Below, one piece after another: positions 33,845 to 41,703 of a stretch of 64,000 nucleotides of DNA. The position numbers were made by a program, and so were the translations under genes. How positions within the stretch are numbered: the first letter of the stretch is position 1; each line of letters opens with the position of its first letter. Origin of the DNA: Paenibacillus pabuli (lineage in GTDB: Bacteria > Bacillota > Bacilli > Paenibacillales > Paenibacillaceae); assembly GCF_023101145.1 (NCBI RefSeq), contig NZ_CP073714.1, positions 7,502,001 through 7,566,000 on the forward strand. Reading direction: 5' to 3'. The notes beneath the pieces are model-generated. The model worked only from the letters and a program-made list of their open reading frames with translations, was not told the DNA's origin and did no database searches.

Positions 33845-33875
33845 GGAACCTCTCCGACTTTTTCGAAGAGGTTCC
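33845..33875 (+). terminator. Terminator after the SDR remnant
   Basis: GGAACCTCT / AGAGGTTCC with a 13-nt loop, then ATTTTAT. It may also serve rlmH in the other direction. Confidence 0.7.
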
Positions 33876-33891
33876 ATTTTATACCCATAAA

Positions 33892-33920
33892 TTTCGTCCT
33901 ATTTGTGATACGGTTCACCC
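33892..33920 (-). repeat. rlmH 3' end, att site copy I (original site)
   Basis: The minus strand reads GGGGTGAACCGTATCACAAA then TAGGACGAAA, which encodes the last residues GEPYHK and the stop of RlmH. It is the reference for copies A-H. This gene end is the known integration site of SCC elements in staphylococci. Confidence 0.9.
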
Positions 33921-34378
33921 CGATTGATCTTCACCGCGCGATAAATCTGCTCTACCAGCACCAGCCGCATAAGCTGGTGCGGCAGAGTCATGCGCCCGAA
34001 GCTCAAGCGCTGCTTCGCGCGGCGCAGCACCTCATCGGAGAGCCCGTGGCTTCCTCCGATGACAAACACGACATGGCTCGTCCCATACGTGCCGAGCTTG
34101 TCGATCTCTGTTGCCAGCTCCTCGGAACTCCAGAGCTGGCCATCCAACGCGAGCGCAACGACATGCGCCTCGCTCTTCACATGCGCGAGGATGCGTTCAC
34201 CCTCGCGCTCCTTCACCGCCCGCACCTCGGCTTCGCTCAGGGTGTCGGGCGCCTTTTCGTCTGCGACCTCGATCATCTGAAACTTGATGTACGGGGCGAG
34301 CCGCTTGGCATATTCCTGGATGCCCAGCGTCAAATATTTTTCCTTCAATTTGCCTACGCCAATAATCTGAATCAACAT
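33899..34378 (-). CDS. rlmH: RlmH, 23S rRNA (pseudouridine1915-N3)-methyltransferase
   Basis: 159 residues, full length. SPOUT-fold methyltransferase: IQIIGVGKLKEKYLTLGIQE at the N-terminus, VVALALDGQLWSSEELA, HVVFVIGGSHGLSDEVL (SAM-binding knot) and the conserved C-terminal LPHQLMRLVLVEQIYRA then INRGEPYHK. It methylates m3-pseudouridine 1915 in helix 69 of 23S rRNA. ATG 34378 after GAGGAATAA. Its 3' end serves as the att site, and the C-terminus is intact, so integration has restored the gene, as in SCC. Confidence 0.97.
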   Translation of the reverse strand: MLIQIIGVGKLKEKYLTLGIQEYAKRLAPYIKFQMIEVADEKAPDTLSEAEVRAVKEREGERILAHVKSEAHVVALALDGQLWSSEELATEIDKLGTYGTSHVVFVIGGSHGLSDEVLRRAKQRLSFGRMTLPHQLMRLVLVEQIYRAVKINRGEPYHK

Positions 34379-34439
34379 GAAAATTTATTCCTCCTAATTG
34401 TCTTGCAAAATAATCTATAAGCAAGATGCTCCAACGCAT

Positions 34440-35041
34440 CGTTCATCCCAACGTATTATACCTATACTACACATTTCTCCAAATTCTAACGAACCCCACA
34501 CACCTTATTCAGCCCCATTTCGGCTCATTTAAAATCTAACGAATCTGAAACACGCTATCACAGTCAAAACGAGCGTTTCCCACCTCTTTCGAGGCCTTTT
34601 CAGTAATATAACGTGTCTACGATTCGTTAAATTTCAACTAGGCGGTATTTGCCCCAAATAAGAAGTATCAGGTTCATTAGAGCTACTAGGCTCGTCCACA
34701 TCCACGTCCCTACCCACATCAATGTTACCCAACGTCACTTTTCTCCCATGCCCAGGCTTCGATTACCTGCACCTTGCACCGTTGCTACAATCTAGCTCAC
34801 CTCCCATCTCGGAACTTGGCACCTACCTAACTTTAACTCCTACTCTCGCCTAATTCCACATTAGCCCCTACGATCCAAGCCCAACTCCACGCTGTCTAAC
34901 AACCACACCAATCCCCAACAAATGCAAAGAAGAGCGTTCATCACGCTCTCCTTTGCCTCTTGCTGTGATGTTCATACCGGATGGAAGCCTGCCAGAAGCA
35001 CCGATCTAATCGCGCTTCCAGCCGTCAATTCCTACAGTACG
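34440..35041. other. Intergenic region, no gene seen
   Basis: 600 bp, low complexity in parts (repeated CCTA/CCAA-rich text), no credible frame on either strand and no clear hairpin. A longer plus-strand frame running to 35464 is a shadow over the CxxH/CxxC gene. Confidence 0.5.
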
Positions 35042-35209
35042 CTAAACGACGAGAAACTCCGCGTGCTGTTCGCACTCGGCGCACTTCGCAGGCGGGTCCC
35101 AATCGGCAAATTCCGTCTCCTTCAGATCAACAATATCCGGAGCGTCCTCATACTCATCAACAAACATGTCGATGGCGATGTCCACGTGTTCTTTGCATAC
35201 AACGTACAT
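35042..35209 (-). CDS. CxxH/CxxC mini-protein
   Basis: 55 residues: MYVVCKEHVDIAIDMFVDEY, then an acidic stretch and KCAECEQHAEFLVV. CxxH (CKEH) and CxxC (CAEC) make a zinc-ribbon-like site. ATG 35209 after AGAAAGGATG. Small proteins of this type sit near rlmH in Paenibacillus; function unknown. Confidence 0.85.
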   Translation of the reverse strand: MYVVCKEHVDIAIDMFVDEYEDAPDIVDLKETEFADWDPPAKCAECEQHAEFLVV

Positions 35210-35546
35210 CCGTTCAAGCATCCTTTCTGTATCCAGCTATGCTCCCGATTCACAACCGCTTATCCATACAGGATAGCCACTTCTCTGTTCTATCACACCT
35301 GCCGCGGAAAAGAAACCCCTAGCCCCCATTTATCGTGTCCAACTTCCACCATTCTTCTCATTTCGGCAAAAACAACACCAAAAAGGCGTCACTTCTCGAC
35401 GCCCCTGGCATCCCAAAGTAACACTTCTCTAGTTTCCATATCTATTCCGATCATTCACAACTAATCAAGTTTACTGCACATCTGGAATTCACCCGTTCGA
35501 GTCCATCCTATTTTAATCCATCTTCAACGGATATCCATCATCATTC

Positions 35547-36068
35547 TTACTCCAGCCCCGACTGCGCCTTCGTCAGCAGCTTGCCGCCTTGGAATGCGAT
35601 TACTGCATTGGCTCCCGAACCCCCGGTGCCCTTATAGTTGTAGACCACCATATTTTCTGCTTCGCTCAATGCCTCGCCTTCCCCTCCGAGGATATCGATA
35701 ACTTCCTCTACCGTCATCCCCACTTCAAGCTTTTCATACTGGGCAAACGTAATCAGCACCCCATCGCCCTTCCCAGCCGATCCGTTGTTTCCCGAACCAA
35801 CAGGTGCTTTACCGTCAGGCACATTCACCGCAATCACGGTGGACCTCAGCTCCTCCAGCTTTTTCTCCAGATCCGCGATCTTTTTGTTCTGCTCACTATT
35901 CTTCTCGCTCTGGTCCGCAAGCTTCTTCTCCAGACCTGTAATCTGCTCCTGTAAACCATTAACATCAGCAGACCCTGATGTGGACACCTCAGAAGTACAT
36001 GCGGACAAAACAAACAGCGCAGATACTAGACTGGTTCCCCCCAACATGGTTTTCCCCAAACGTTTCAT
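35547..36068 (-). CDS. Lipoprotein with coiled coil and C-terminal BLIP/SmpA-like domain
   Basis: 173 residues from ATG 36068 (GGAAGGGG). Lipobox LSAC at residues ~22-25; coiled coil of repeated EKKLADQSEKNSEQNKKI type (about 45-85); Gly/Ser linker; then a domain FAQYEKLEVGMTVEEVIDIL with YNYKGTGGSGANAVIAFQGG that resembles DUF3862/SmpA BLIP folds. It would be anchored on the outer face of the membrane. Function unknown. Confidence 0.82.
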   Translation of the reverse strand: MKRLGKTMLGGTSLVSALFVLSACTSEVSTSGSADVNGLQEQITGLEKKLADQSEKNSEQNKKIADLEKKLEELRSTVIAVNVPDGKAPVGSGNNGSAGKGDGVLITFAQYEKLEVGMTVEEVIDILGGEGEALSEAENMVVYNYKGTGGSGANAVIAFQGGKLLTKAQSGLE

Positions 36069-36302
36069 TTGAACTAACCCCTTCCACTCCAAATTAAGAA
36101 TACAGCAGATCGACAATCAGATGTTATTCGCACATTACAGCCTTACAGCCGACATCACCAACACATTCCCAACAGTTTACCATAATCAGCACCCTCTATA
36201 ATAGAGACTTTGGCTCTGGTCCTAACCGATCATATGATGACGACAACATACCCGCTGTGTACTCATGATTCCGATCTATAAGTGATTCAACATTTTTGCA
36301 AT

Positions 36303-36341
36303 AAAAAAGAGCCGACCAACAAGTTGATCGGCTCTTTTTTA
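36303..36341. terminator. Bidirectional terminator
   Basis: AAAAAAGAGCCGA and TCGGCTCTTTTTT arms with an inner CAA/TTG pairing, between htrA and the lipoprotein gene. Confidence 0.92.
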
Positions 36342-36398
36342 GAAACCTATTAATGCTTATGAACCTGTGCCATGTACTACATGAAAAGCCATTCCCTT

Positions 36399-37676
36399 TT
36401 ACTCCGGTTTATCGGTCAGCTTCACCGACACCTTCTCGGCGTTGCCGTCCCGGTAAAAGGTAATTTCAATCGTATCGCCGATCTTCTTCTTATCGTACAG
36501 ATATTTCCGCAGATCAAGCGTAGAGGTAATTTTTTGCCCATCAAATTCCGTAATGACATCATTCAGCTTCATGCCCGCTTCAGATGCCGGACCAGACGCC
36601 TCCAGCACAACCACACCGCTGTCCACGTGGGATGGCAGCTTCAGGTCTTTACGCTGCTCGTCATCCAGTGGAGCATATGGATTGCTCAGATCGACAGTGT
36701 ATACACCCAGATATGGACGAGACACTTTGCCGTTCAGCAGCAGGGAATCGACCGTTTTCATCACTTCGTTCATTGGAATCGCAAAGCCCAGACCTTCAAC
36801 GCCTGTATCCGAGATTTTCATCGTGTTGATGCCGACCAATTTGCCGTTCAGATCAGCCAGCGCACCGCCGCTGTTGCCTTCGTTAATCGCCGCATCTGTC
36901 TGGATCACGTTTTGTTCCCAGTCGTACACACCATCCTGATTAATGGACACTGGAAGTATACGATCTGTATAACTGACAATACCTGACGTCAGCGTGCCGC
37001 CCAGACCGAGTGGATTCCCGATCGCCAGCACCGTTTGGCCGCGCTGGAGTTTACTGGAATCGCCAAGCTCTGCGGCTGGACCGATGCCCTTCTCATCCTG
37101 CACGGACAATACCGCAATGTCACTCACCCGGTCCTTGCCCACCAGCTTCGCCTTATGCGTTTCACCGTCCACCGTAACAATCTCCAGATCACTCGCACCT
37201 TCCACGACGTGATGATTGGTCATGATGTAGGCTTTGCCATCTTCCTTCTTGAAAATGACCCCTGACCCCAACGCGGAATCTTCCATCGACAGGCTGCTGC
37301 CCGTTTTATGATTCACGATGCTCACCACAGAAGGGCGAACCTTCGCCGCTGCCTGAATAATGCGGTCATACGGATCAGCCGCCTGCGCTGTCGGTGTACC
37401 GCCTCCGCCGTTCCCTGCAGCGTTCGCCAGAGGTAATGCGGCGGGCTGCATGATAAAGCTGAACAGCGAAACGGTCACGATGGAGCTAATTACTGAACTG
37501 ATCACCGCTACCTTGACCGTGGAGCTAAAGCCCGAGCGTGACTTGCGTGGATTCTGCCAGCGGTCCCGTCCCCTGCCCCTGCCTCCAGGGCGAATGATCT
37601 GAAGTTTACCTTTCTGTTCAGGTTCGGCGCGTCTTGATACTTTGGTTGAATAAAAATCGTCTCCAAACAATCCCAT
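36399..37676 (-). CDS. HtrA-like trypsin/PDZ serine protease
   Basis: 425 residues from ATG 37676 (AAGGGGAGAGG six bases before); an upstream ATG lacks a signal. One membrane helix near residue 60-80 after a basic RPGGRGRGRDRW stretch, then an extracytoplasmic trypsin domain with the triad His in TNHHVVEG, Asp in VSDIAVL and Ser in NEGNSGGAL, and a single PDZ domain (about 330-420; VVLEASGPASEAGMKLNDVI). It degrades misfolded envelope proteins. Bacillus has the homologue at the same place, after the wal operon. Confidence 0.95.
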   Translation of the reverse strand: MGLFGDDFYSTKVSRRAEPEQKGKLQIIRPGGRGRGRDRWQNPRKSRSGFSSTVKVAVISSVISSIVTVSLFSFIMQPAALPLANAAGNGGGGTPTAQAADPYDRIIQAAAKVRPSVVSIVNHKTGSSLSMEDSALGSGVIFKKEDGKAYIMTNHHVVEGASDLEIVTVDGETHKAKLVGKDRVSDIAVLSVQDEKGIGPAAELGDSSKLQRGQTVLAIGNPLGLGGTLTSGIVSYTDRILPVSINQDGVYDWEQNVIQTDAAINEGNSGGALADLNGKLVGINTMKISDTGVEGLGFAIPMNEVMKTVDSLLLNGKVSRPYLGVYTVDLSNPYAPLDDEQRKDLKLPSHVDSGVVVLEASGPASEAGMKLNDVITEFDGQKITSTLDLRKYLYDKKKIGDTIEITFYRDGNAEKVSVKLTDKPE

Positions 37677-37785
37677 CGTGATCCTCTCCCCTTCGTTGTC
37701 ACGCATCAAGACCTGACTGCCGCCTAATTGTTTTCGCATGGCCAACGACTTTGTCCTTACGTTACCCCACTCCGGCCACAGCCGA

Positions 37786-37938
37786 GCTTCCGATCGCTGT
37801 TATCCCCGGATTTCCTCGATCCCTTTCCACAGGGTGAAATCCGGTGATAGCGTATCCTTCCGAAGCAGCTTTCTTTCAAAAAGCTTTCAAGCGAACGCTT
37901 CGCTTCTCCATCTCGTTCTGTGTCCTCCGTTACGCGGT
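37786..37938 (-). repeat. Intergenic repeat R1 upstream of htrA
   Basis: In htrA orientation: GAAGCGAAGCGTTCGC, an AAAGCTT-type inner hairpin, CCGGATTTC ... GAAATCCGG, then GGGGATAACAGCGATCGGAA. The last block and the two stems recur at 40256-40377. No coding frame is shared. Confidence 0.8.
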
Positions 37939-38449
37939 TACCGTAAATACCAACTCATTCTTCCATGCTTTCTTGCATGTTATAAAAAATCGTTTTTCAT
38001 ATCGCTGCCATCCCCGCTAACTCGGAATGAAGCGTCTATGTACAACAGAACGGGCATCCCATTCTGCCTGTGACTCTATCAGAAATGCTCTAGCATTCTA
38101 CGACATGCCTTTTTGCACACAAATCAGCCTCTACTATAAAGCTCCCTATATACTAAACACGCCAAATCTTAAAAAGTTGCATAATTACGAAGATTAACGG
38201 AAATTTCCGCTATAACGTGCTTAACCAAAAAAGGTCTATAGTATCTATCACCACAAAATCCGGTTCGCTAAGCGCAATTTTCCCTATTCCCGCGAACTTT
38301 TCCGTCTTTATATAGCAAAAAGCAGCCCCTGGTTCAGCATACACTTCCCTTACGTGTAATTATAGCGGCAAAAAGAGGAATGTTTTCCACCCAGCCTGAC
38401 TACAATAATAGTAAAAGACAATTCGAAGCTTCATAGAAGGAGGATTCAC
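37939..38449. other. Intergenic region, no gene seen
   Basis: About 500 bp between the divergent htrA and the 71-residue gene. AT-rich, no frame, no strong hairpin noted. Confidence 0.4.
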
Positions 38450-38665
38450 ATGATGGATCGCACGCGTACACTTACGGCCATGGATGAAGTTCATATGGCG
38501 GCCAAGCTGGCCGATCTCAAGGAAGAGCATTACCGCAACACTCTTGCCCTAAGCACCATAATTGAACTGCTTGTCGACAAAGGCATTCTGACCCGCGAAG
38601 AAGTGGAGCGTAAAGCCGCCGAACTCGACAGCTTTATGGCTCACCCACCCTATCCCATGGCGTAG
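38450..38665 (+). CDS. Small conserved-type helical protein, 71 residues
   Basis: Strong GAAGGAGG seven bases before ATG 38450. Helical, with TIIELLVDKGILTREEVERK then AAELDSF, a pattern seen in small Paenibacillus proteins of unknown role. Its end overlaps the end of walJ by 32 bp on the opposite strand, which is unusual for two core genes. Confidence 0.75.
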   Translation: MMDRTRTLTAMDEVHMAAKLADLKEEHYRNTLALSTIIELLVDKGILTREEVERKAAELDSFMAHPPYPMA

Positions 38666-39440
38666 GCCGGTCATAATACGTATCACAGAGCTTGAACTCA
38701 TGATCCCGATAAAAGCATCCACGGCTCTCCATCGCATCACGCACGCTCATTTTGGCCAAATCCATCATATTATGATCCCGGCTCAAATGTGCCAGATACG
38801 TGCGCTTGATGCGTCCGTTCATCAGTTCACTAAGCGCAGCTCCCGCCGCTTCGTTCGACAAATGCCCAATGTCGCTCAGAATGCGGCGCTTGGTGTTCCA
38901 TGGATACCGTCCCATACGCAGCAATTCGACATCATGGTTCGCCTCCAGCACAAGTACATCCGAATCCGAGATTGCATCGCGAACCTTGTCGCTCATATAT
39001 CCGAGATCCGTCGCCACGGACAACTTCTCACTGCCATCATCGAATGTGTACCCTACCGGTTCCGCCGCATCATGGGAGATCCCGAAGGATTCCACACGCA
39101 GGGAGCCAAAATCATGCTTTTCCCCGGTCTCAAATATCCTACGGTTCTCCTCTGGGATCGCCCCAACGGACTTCTCCAGTGCCGCCCACGTACTCGTATT
39201 TGCATAGATTGGTAAATTATATTTCCGAGACATCGCGCCTAGTCCTTTAATGTGATCGGAATGTTCATGTGTCACCAGAATCCCGTCCAGTTCCGTTCCC
39301 GAAATCTCCCGTTCCAGGAACAATGCCTCCAGCCGCTTCGCACTAAGACCCGCATCAATCATGAGGGACGTGCCCCCATGCTGTATAACTGTGGCATTCC
39401 CTGTCGAACCGCTGGATAACACGGTAAAATATATCCCCAT
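38634..39440 (-). CDS. walJ: WalJ (YycJ), MBL-fold hydrolase of the wal operon
   Basis: 268 residues. GSTGNATVIQHGGTSLMIDAG at the start (truncated here to the key GSTGNATVI), THEHSDHIKGLG (HxHxDH), DLGYMSD and LEANHD. MBL-fold protein of the beta-CASP-free type; in Bacillus it is thought to act as a 5'-3' exonuclease-like factor linked to cell wall/replication control. ATG 39440; only a few bases downstream of walI. Confidence 0.93.
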   Translation of the reverse strand: MGIYFTVLSSGSTGNATVIQHGGTSLMIDAGLSAKRLEALFLEREISGTELDGILVTHEHSDHIKGLGAMSRKYNLPIYANTSTWAALEKSVGAIPEENRRIFETGEKHDFGSLRVESFGISHDAAEPVGYTFDDGSEKLSVATDLGYMSDKVRDAISDSDVLVLEANHDVELLRMGRYPWNTKRRILSDIGHLSNEAAGAALSELMNGRIKRTYLAHLSRDHNMMDLAKMSVRDAMESRGCFYRDHEFKLCDTYYDRPTPWDRVGEP

Positions 39441-39446
39441 AACGCA

Positions 39447-40208
39447 TTACTCCCCTGGTTTGTCTGTCTTGGGACTGAATACATCCCCGCTGATGCCCTG
39501 CACGTACAACACTTCGCCACTTTCCAGCACGAACCGCCAAGCCGGCATCGCCACCTGCATATCTGAATTGAACAACTGGCCATAATAGCCCAACTGAATA
39601 TCTTTGACAATCGCATCATTGGGCAAAAAGTTCTCGATCAGCGTACCCAGCGCCTTCGACGCCGGAAGCACCTGCTGATCGCTCTCCTCCGCTGTCGTAA
39701 TCCGCACCGGAGTCTGACGGTACCCCGTAATTTTCTGGTCGCTGTAGAATAGCTCCAGACTAACATTGAAGAGCGGCCATTTGCCATCCACCAACGGGTG
39801 AAGCACAAAAGCCCCATCCTCTGCCATCAGCTGATCCCACCGATACGTACCGATCTGGGGAATCTCGTCCTGCAATGCATCCTCCAGTTCACTTTGCGAG
39901 AAGATCAATTTGCTGTCCACAGGTTTTTCCAGTTCAACCTCAATACCTGCCTTGTTATCTTCGATGAACTCATACGACAGCTTCGGCAGCTTCGGCGTCT
40001 CGTTCGGAATAGGAGCCAGCACCTGAATGCCCTTCTCCTCCATCGCCTGCTGTGTATTATCCGCCAGCGAGGTGAAGTCCAGATTGGCTCCGGCCGTCTC
40101 CCGCGCATCCATCCAGATCTGGTAACCCAGCACCAGATTGAGCAGCAGGAAGGCATAGATCAATACATTTTTCGCCCGTCCCCAATCCAAAACATTCACC
40201 TCCTTCAT
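39447..40208 (-). CDS. walI: WalI (YycI), regulator of WalK
   Basis: 253 residues with one N-terminal membrane helix (about 12-28; AKNVLIYAFLLLNLVLGYQI) and a long extracytoplasmic part with the YycI-type domain ending in WRFVLESGEVLYVQG. With WalH it restrains WalK at the septum. Start ATG 40208 after AAGGAGGTG. Confidence 0.93.
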   Translation of the reverse strand: MKEVNVLDWGRAKNVLIYAFLLLNLVLGYQIWMDARETAGANLDFTSLADNTQQAMEEKGIQVLAPIPNETPKLPKLSYEFIEDNKAGIEVELEKPVDSKLIFSQSELEDALQDEIPQIGTYRWDQLMAEDGAFVLHPLVDGKWPLFNVSLELFYSDQKITGYRQTPVRITTAEESDQQVLPASKALGTLIENFLPNDAIVKDIQLGYYGQLFNSDMQVAMPAWRFVLESGEVLYVQGISGDVFSPKTDKPGE

Positions 40209-40255
40209 TTGATAAATACGACTACTATCACACTTACCACTCCGTGGTCAGAACA

Positions 40256-40377
40256 ACCTTCCGATCGCTGTTATCCCCAGATTTCTTGATTCCCTTTTCC
40301 TAAGAGAGAAATCCGGAGATAAAGGCGAGCGCTTCGCTTCTTCAGGTTTTTCCTGCCCCCTCCGTTAACGTGTGATC
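40256..40377 (-). repeat. Intergenic repeat R2 upstream of walI
   Basis: In walI orientation: GAAGCGAAGCGCTCGC, CCGGATTTC ... GAAATCTGG, then GGGGATAACAGCGATCGGAA, the same three blocks as R1 at 37786-37938. Confidence 0.8.
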
Positions 40378-40422
40378 TTAAACCTCGTCCGGATATCAAA
40401 TGACTTCATATCCTATAACCCA

Positions 40423-41703
40423 TCAGGAAACGGTGGTTTCCTCACCGTTTCCGAAGCGGATTACCCATACCGGAATCAGCTTCAGCCCGTCCTCAATGCT
40501 GGATGGACGGTACGCCGGATACACGTCTACGACCTTGCGGTTGGTCCCTGCCACCTTCTGGATGAGCGCCTTCAGCTTGTCCCCGCCCGGCAGGGTAACT
40601 GATTTCTTCGTCTCCGCGCCTTCGTTCAGATATTCGAGCGAACGTTCATAGCTGGACACCGTCTCCTGCTGCATCTCCATGCTGATCGTGCCGAACCTGA
40701 ACTGCATCGAGTCCATAATCGGGAAGCTGCTGTAATATTGCTGGAACTGAAGCTTTGTCTTCGTATCGGTTGTATCCAGCATCATGCGGGAACGACCTTT
40801 CCAGCCGCCATGCTGATTCACAAAATCAACTGCGGACAGCGCGTCCTTCGCTGCATCAATCTGTCCCGCTGGCGGTGCCGCCGGATCGGTGTAGCTAATC
40901 CAGCGCTGCTCTTGCTTCACTTGCAGACTTCGTTTGCTGTCCGTATAGATTTCCGATCCATCCTTTTCCCGGATGTTTCGAGTCATACTTGGATCAAAGA
41001 ACAGGCTGCGCTGCATTTGCTCGACAGTGAACTGGCCTGTGGGCACATCAGCCTCGATCGTCTCCAGTTCTTCTGCCGGGATATAATATCCCCCGTCCAT
41101 CAGCATATAAGGTGTCCAGCTGCTGCCGAAGTCGACATGCTGCTGCACATCCTGTACCGTTAGATCCGCCTGCGTTGCCTCGTAGACCACATCACCTTTG
41201 GCGCTGAAGAATAGCGCGTGAGCCTTGGTTTCATTTTTGGCCGTATAGATCGAGATCCGATTAATCGTCTCCCCCTGAAAGAGAGAGTCTGTCCCTAGTC
41301 GCATCACGCGCTGTAATAACGCAACAGGTATGCCTTCCTTGAACGACAGCTCAAAGCCGGGGTTCTCCTTACGAATCTGATCCCAGTTGACAGACTGCAC
41401 GCTCCGACGCTGAAAATCATCAAACGTACGGCCCTGCAACCGTGAATAGATCAACTGATAGAACGTATTACCCGGATAAAATACCGTATGTTTGTCGGCT
41501 CCCAGGTGAATAACCATCTGATCAGGAAAAATTAAATCTTCAATATTACGCTCCTGGCCCATATTCTCGGTCTTTACATAGTTCGTCTCTGAAGTCACGA
41601 TCGAATCGCCCCCACCGGGCAAACGATAGATCAGGAAGTAGCTTTGTACCAAACTGGCAACGACGAGGGAAGCAAGCACCAAAGATTTAATCCGCTCTTT
41701 CAA
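40423..41703 (-). CDS. walH: WalH (YycH), regulator of WalK
   Basis: 426 residues from TTG 41703, directly behind AGGAGGTGAG, inside the end of walK. One N-terminal membrane helix (SLVLASLVVASLVQSYFLIY) and an extracytoplasmic YycH domain. With WalI it negatively controls WalK. An ATG seven codons upstream (41724) lacks a proper ribosome binding site. Confidence 0.93.
   Translation of the reverse strand: MKERIKSLVLASLVVASLVQSYFLIYRLPGGGDSIVTSETNYVKTENMGQERNIEDLIFPDQMVIHLGADKHTVFYPGNTFYQLIYSRLQGRTFDDFQRRSVQSVNWDQIRKENPGFELSFKEGIPVALLQRVMRLGTDSLFQGETINRISIYTAKNETKAHALFFSAKGDVVYEATQADLTVQDVQQHVDFGSSWTPYMLMDGGYYIPAEELETIEADVPTGQFTVEQMQRSLFFDPSMTRNIREKDGSEIYTDSKRSLQVKQEQRWISYTDPAAPPAGQIDAAKDALSAVDFVNQHGGWKGRSRMMLDTTDTKTKLQFQQYYSSFPIMDSMQFRFGTISMEMQQETVSSYERSLEYLNEGAETKKSVTLPGGDKLKALIQKVAGTNRKVVDVYPAYRPSSIEDGLKLIPVWVIRFGNGEETTVS

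Noticed and set aside
12677..33920. The dispersed motif as an integron attC, REP element or plain terminator
   Set aside because: The core is identical to the coding end of rlmH, is not folded like attC, has no T-run and always has the same orientation; the rlmH-att explanation fits better.
34922..35464. 180-codon plus-strand frame
   Set aside because: No ribosome binding site and protein-unlike composition; it covers the CxxH/CxxC gene on the other strand, which has all signals.
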